From Leptidea sinapis (taxonomy: Eukaryota; Arthropoda; Insecta; Lepidoptera; Pieridae): a stretch of DNA of 64,000 nucleotides. Below are positions 60,254-64,000 of the stretch, in pieces; positions within the stretch are counted from its first letter, which is position 1; the number at the start of each line of letters is the position of its first letter. The notes below the pieces were generated by a model. That model worked only from the letters and a program-made list of their open reading frames with translations. It did not search any database and was not told the DNA's origin. The stretch lies in contig NC_066267.1 of the NCBI RefSeq assembly GCF_905404315.1, positions 6,214,501 to 6,278,500 on the forward strand, in the 5' to 3' direction. The position numbers and the translations under genes are program-made.

Positions 60254-61612
60254 ATGGCGCGTTGTGCAGTTAAAAGTTGTCAAAATAGACTGTTAAAAAG
60301 CAGGAGTGTTAAATTGCACAGGTCTGTAATGAATTAATTTCTAATTTACTTTTTTGGCCCTTTGGGTATGTGAGGTACGAAATACGACTTGTTGGGTATT
60401 TAGTATGCATATTTAATGTATCGACAGAGTTATATATTTCTGGAATGTTAACAGCAAACAATTGACATTAACGAGGACAAGATAAATAAATTAATAAGCT
60501 TCCATAATCTACATAAATGACATCACAACCATAGATACTATAATATGAGGTTATCGTAACCATTGTTGTTTTTACTCTTTAAGATTTTAGATCTAAACTA
60601 TTATCGTAAAGGTTGGCCTGAATTGATGGAAAATAATATTACCCCTAAAATAGTATATTTAATAGTCAACAATCATCAATCAGTAAAATCTCTCAGGAAT
60701 ATTAAACATCACTATTGAAGTTTGCCAGTAACTCAGGTTACTATTAACCTGAGTTACATATTGGCAAAATATTTTCATCTATTCCTTATTTATATATTAT
60801 AATTAGAATAACAGAAATACAAAATACATTGGCAACATAATTCTAATAGAAATATTAATTTATATTTATATAGCATTACATTTAAATTGTTTATTTATCA
60901 CATATTCAGTTAACTCAAATACATTTTAAAACTAGAACACAAATGCTCTGCTGAACATATAATAAAATATTTTGGTTTATACACAAATTTAGTGGTTCTT
61001 CTAATGAATTTCAAATTTACTGATTGTAAGCTAGAATATTACATACATAATATTATGGTATCAGCAGTCAAGGACAAGATGACAAAAGTTGATGTAAAAA
61101 AGCAAGTCAAAGGGAAAAAGTAAAGGGAGACCTTACTTGCCGTCTATGGTCTATATCTTTTGTTCCACATAATCTGTTCGCTTTCATTACTAATATGTGG
61201 ATAACATGCATGTTGCCTTCATTTTAATTAATTACAAGAAGGCTTTGCGTTCCATAAATTTGGTTTGCAAAATGTTTTCAAAATAAAGATGAAAGGAATG
61301 TTTGTATGATTGTATTGAATGATGGGGTGACATGTCAGCATTTCCTCTGTAGCGTGCAACCTTTGATCTCTAATCTACCATAGTAGTAAATCACTAATAA
61401 TTTTCCATTTAAATTAATTACAGGTTTCCAACAAATCCACAAAGATATAAAATATGGATAGAGGCTGTAGGTAGAAGTAATTTAATAAATGGATCAAAAG
61501 ACTTAAGGTTGTGTACCTACCACTTCTTGCCAAGTTGTTATCATAAAGGAAAAAGGGGCAAATCACTTCTTTCGAATGCAGTTCCAACTATTTTCCCTCT
61601 TGTATCTCAAAG
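60254..61612 (+). CDS. THAP zinc-finger domain protein, first two exons
   Basis: Exon 1 is 60254-60321 (ATG start), exon 2 is 61424-61612; both junctions are GT-AG and phase agrees. The 85 residues form a full THAP DNA-binding domain: Cys4 and Cys9 in MARCAVKSCQNR, FPTNPQRYKIW (Pro25, Trp34), Cys53 and His56 in LCTYHF, and AVPTIF (75-80), which is the C2CH zinc finger with its end box. The second exon has a donor at 61613 (GTCTGT). If it were not spliced, a stop follows at 61642. In phase, the next exon could be the ZAD exon at 62631. THAP proteins are sequence-specific nuclear DNA binders, and the domain is also found in P-element transposases. No transposase domain is seen. Confidence 0.85.
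60728..60757. repeat. 13-bp perfect hairpin in THAP intron
   Basis: GTAACTCAGGTTA and its exact inverse around CTAT. Confidence 0.5.
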
Positions 61613-62630
61613 GTCTGTAAATTATCTATTTCAAGCTGCCTAATATTATGTCAAAGTCTTTAAAACTTTATTTAAATTATTGTCTAAGTGTCATATACCT
61701 CAGTCATTAAGATTATAAGCCTATTTATGGGAGGGGCCCAAGCACAAGGAATGATGGCCTTTGGTCTTGGAAGAGCCTTAGGATTTCATTTGTATGAAAG
61801 AGTTTTGAGATAATCTCTATCATCAGTATTCAGTATATCAATCAGATGATAAAAGATCTGAGGTGTGAGGTAAAACAAAATATTTACTCTTAATATTTTA
61901 ATTTTATCAATGTTGTCAATATTTATCATGTAATAATTTTTACAATCATTATTGTGTAAAAATAAATATCAACCATTGGTTTAAATATTTTTTTTAAATA
62001 TATTTATGGCTTTAAATCATTTAGTTCCATAGATAACATTATCTATGGGCTATAGATAGCTTTATTCATCTGTGGTTATAGCCAGGTCTCAGGTCTAACT
62101 AAACAGTCTGTCTGCACCCTCTTATTATTATATTAAAGTATAAACCATAATAAATTTGTAAATAGATGGGTGTGTATTTAAATTCTTAACATTAATCATT
62201 AAAAAACGTTCAGATACACGTGTATGTAATATGATGTTTTGTGTAATGTTTTAATATAGAGTAGTTTTTTATAATTTTGTATAAATATTTTGTTTTATTA
62301 TTATTAGTACTTAGTACAATAACTCTTTTTAACTTGTTTTTCTTATCTTTGTATCGTTTTGACTTTGAGTTTGAGCAGAGTGTTGTCAAATGAAATGTCA
62401 AATAAACAAACTTGATGTCATAAATTGAATTGTAAAAATGTATATTATGAAAAGATCTATAAAATCGTAACTGTTATTAGAATAAAGAAATTGTTGGTTA
62501 AATAATATACTGAATTCATTAATATAAGTCCTATAACTGGGCCTGTAAATTAACACAAAAATGAAACTTGTGTCCTTGTCCATAATGTATTCGTTTTGCT
62601 TTTATTACCTACCTACATTTAAAAATCCAG
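61613..62630. other. Intron or spacer between THAP and ZAD exons
   Basis: AT-rich. It either separates two genes or is one intron. Repeated TGTCAAA-like words near 62384-62404 could mark a promoter for a separate ZAD gene. Nothing else was recognised. Confidence 0.35.
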
Positions 62631-63769
62631 ATTGATGTCAGTGAATATGCCGGAAAATGAGGAACACCACACTCCTATACAAGTCGAAGAATGTCGCGCA
62701 TGTCTGTGTATATTAAGCCCGGAGCAGACGAGGCATAACCTATTTCGATATTTAGATGAACAACAAAGTGAGCTAGCACTGACTGCAGTAGCAGAAGACC
62801 TTATTGCTCTCACAAATATACAGGTGAGCTAATAAGACATTGATTCATTAAACTACTAAGTTACCACGGAGTAGTGAAGTACCCTACCTCATTTAAAGTT
62901 GGTATAGGTAATAAATTCTTAAAAAAAAAAAAAAAATTTTGGATTACAATTCTTTGCTATTTTACATATAAAATGGCAAATTATTCTGATCTACAATTTC
63001 TAGAATTGATAAGCAAACATTACAAGTGAGTAAATTTACTATATTCTAAATTTTCACCGTGTAAATTCTAGATTCTAATTATGCCTGGTGTTTTATTTAG
63101 AAGAAACATCTGAATTTCTCATTGACACTCCATTTATTCCTTCCATGTACATCTCAAAATATTCAAAGTGCCTCAAACTATTTTGGTTGGTAGGTCGGAT
63201 GAAGAAATGTTTCAAAATAAGATTGGTTGTGTGTATAATATGTTATATATATTTGTATACAAATAATATGTTTTTGAAATGAGCCACACATGTTACAATA
63301 AAATATTTATTTTACAAATCTTTCAGATGATGCTAAAGAATTTTAAAATATCAGACAACATTGATTAATATGCAACCCTTATAATATTCTACCCTCATAA
63401 TATTAGCCATTAAAAATAATATTTTTTTATAGATAAACTGCACAGATCAATTTGCCACTGTTGTGTGTGTTGACTGCCATGATTTTGTATGCAAGATGAA
63501 ATATTTTGTCTCAGTAGTAAGACAGTCTAATCAGACACTCCGTGAAAGATATAGAATAAAATCAGAACCAAATGAGGAATTTGAGTGGCCCAAACCAATC
63601 AAAGTGGATAAAAGTTCTGATGTGCTTGATAATGTCGATATAAAAGAAGAAGTAATGTCGGAGGATGAGTTACAACATGATGATAATGACCAAAGTGTAA
63701 TGCTGGAAAATTCTGATATTAAAATTGAACCGGAAGAATGGAGTCAAACAAACGTAATGGAAATGAATG
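62631..63769 (+). CDS. ZAD zinc-finger protein, N-terminal exons (partial)
   Basis: Exons 62631-62823 (internal ATG at 62635) and 63433-63769. Counting from that ATG, Cys20 and Cys23 (EECRACL) and Cys75 and Cys78 (VCVDCHDF) form the C2-C2 zinc site of a ZAD domain, the insect dimerisation module of C2H2 transcription factors. Next come acidic linkers with three sumoylation-like sites (IKSEP, IKEE, IKIEP). The last codon is split (phase 1) at donor 63770, so the gene continues beyond the window, where C2H2 fingers would be expected. The acceptor AG at 62629-62630 gives AGA-TTG-ATG in phase with the THAP exon donor, so this may be one THAP-ZAD gene; alternatively it is an independent gene starting at 62635. 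Confidence 0.8.
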
Positions 63770-63827
63770 GTATGTTCTTATAAATAATTAAAAATATTGA
63801 ATACAAGATAAAAAAGCTTGCTGTACA

Positions 63828-64000
63828 TCCCTACTAATATTATGAATGTGAATGTAAGTTTGTTTGTTATGCTTTTACTCCAGAGTGACTGAATTGATTT
63901 TGATGAAATTTGGTTCAGTGGTAGACTAGAGCTTGGGAAAAAACATTACATTTTATTATTAATGAGGTATAACTATACCAATAGTAGGTTTAGTTTGCCA
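63828..64000 (+). mobile_element. Helitron (Lep1-like) start, cut by window edge
   Basis: Host A then TCCCTACTAATATTATGAAT, the same start as 42157. The body continues to the window edge. Confidence 0.55.

Noticed and set aside
61613..61644. THAP protein ending directly after exon 2 by read-through
   Set aside because: Possible, but a good donor follows the domain and the phase matches a later exon; kept only as an alternative in the feature note.

Overview
The window looks like a piece of a lepidopteran (moth or butterfly) nuclear genome. It is AT-rich, its genes are split by GT-AG introns, and its introns and spacers are packed with element types typical of Lepidoptera: short Helitrons ending in CAGCTAG, tRNA-derived SINEs, many 5'-truncated LINE tails, a mariner, Harbinger-type MITEs, and jockey-like and I-like LINEs. 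Species cannot be named from sequence alone.

Host genes, left to right: (1) the 3' exons of RFC1, the clamp-loader large subunit (+, 528-5922, 5' part outside the window); (2) a 75-aa single-pass membrane protein (-, 7093-7320) and (3) its divergent 87-aa paralogue (+, 10428-10691), both faintly like the complex I MWFE/NDUFA1 subunit; (4) a complete cytosolic aspartate aminotransferase, Got1 (+, nine exons, 16284-35271, 409 aa); (5) a complete PWP1 WD40 ribosome-biogenesis factor (-, thirteen exons, 51775 down to 37821, 460 aa); (6) a THAP zinc-finger start (+, 60254-61612) followed by ZAD zinc-finger exons (+, 62631-63769), which are in compatible splice phase and may be one gene running off the right edge. 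Exon borders were derived by hand from splice sites, reading phase and known family sequence; every junction of Got1 and PWP1 keeps phase from start to stop codon.

Mobile DNA: a degenerate jockey-type LINE at 11.7-14.5 kb; a mariner with both TIRs and a TA duplication at 25628-26900; a LINE reverse-transcriptase relic at 31.6-32.9 kb; an almost intact I-like LINE (51934-57477, minus) sitting directly upstream of PWP1; several Helitrons with exact ends (6118-6463, 9780-10254, 25217-25534, 27401-27850, 42157-42451, 46594-46934); and two MITEs with TTA/TAA duplications.

The genes are housekeeping genes with no functional link to each other. The most interesting part is how closely the mobile DNA abuts gene signals: a MITE ends 24 bp before an RFC1 exon, a Helitron and a LINE lie within about 20 bp of PWP1 splice donors (one giving an in-frame read-through ORF), and a full LINE separates PWP1 from its presumed upstream region. 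I found no CRISPR array, bacterial-type operon or clearly new defence system.
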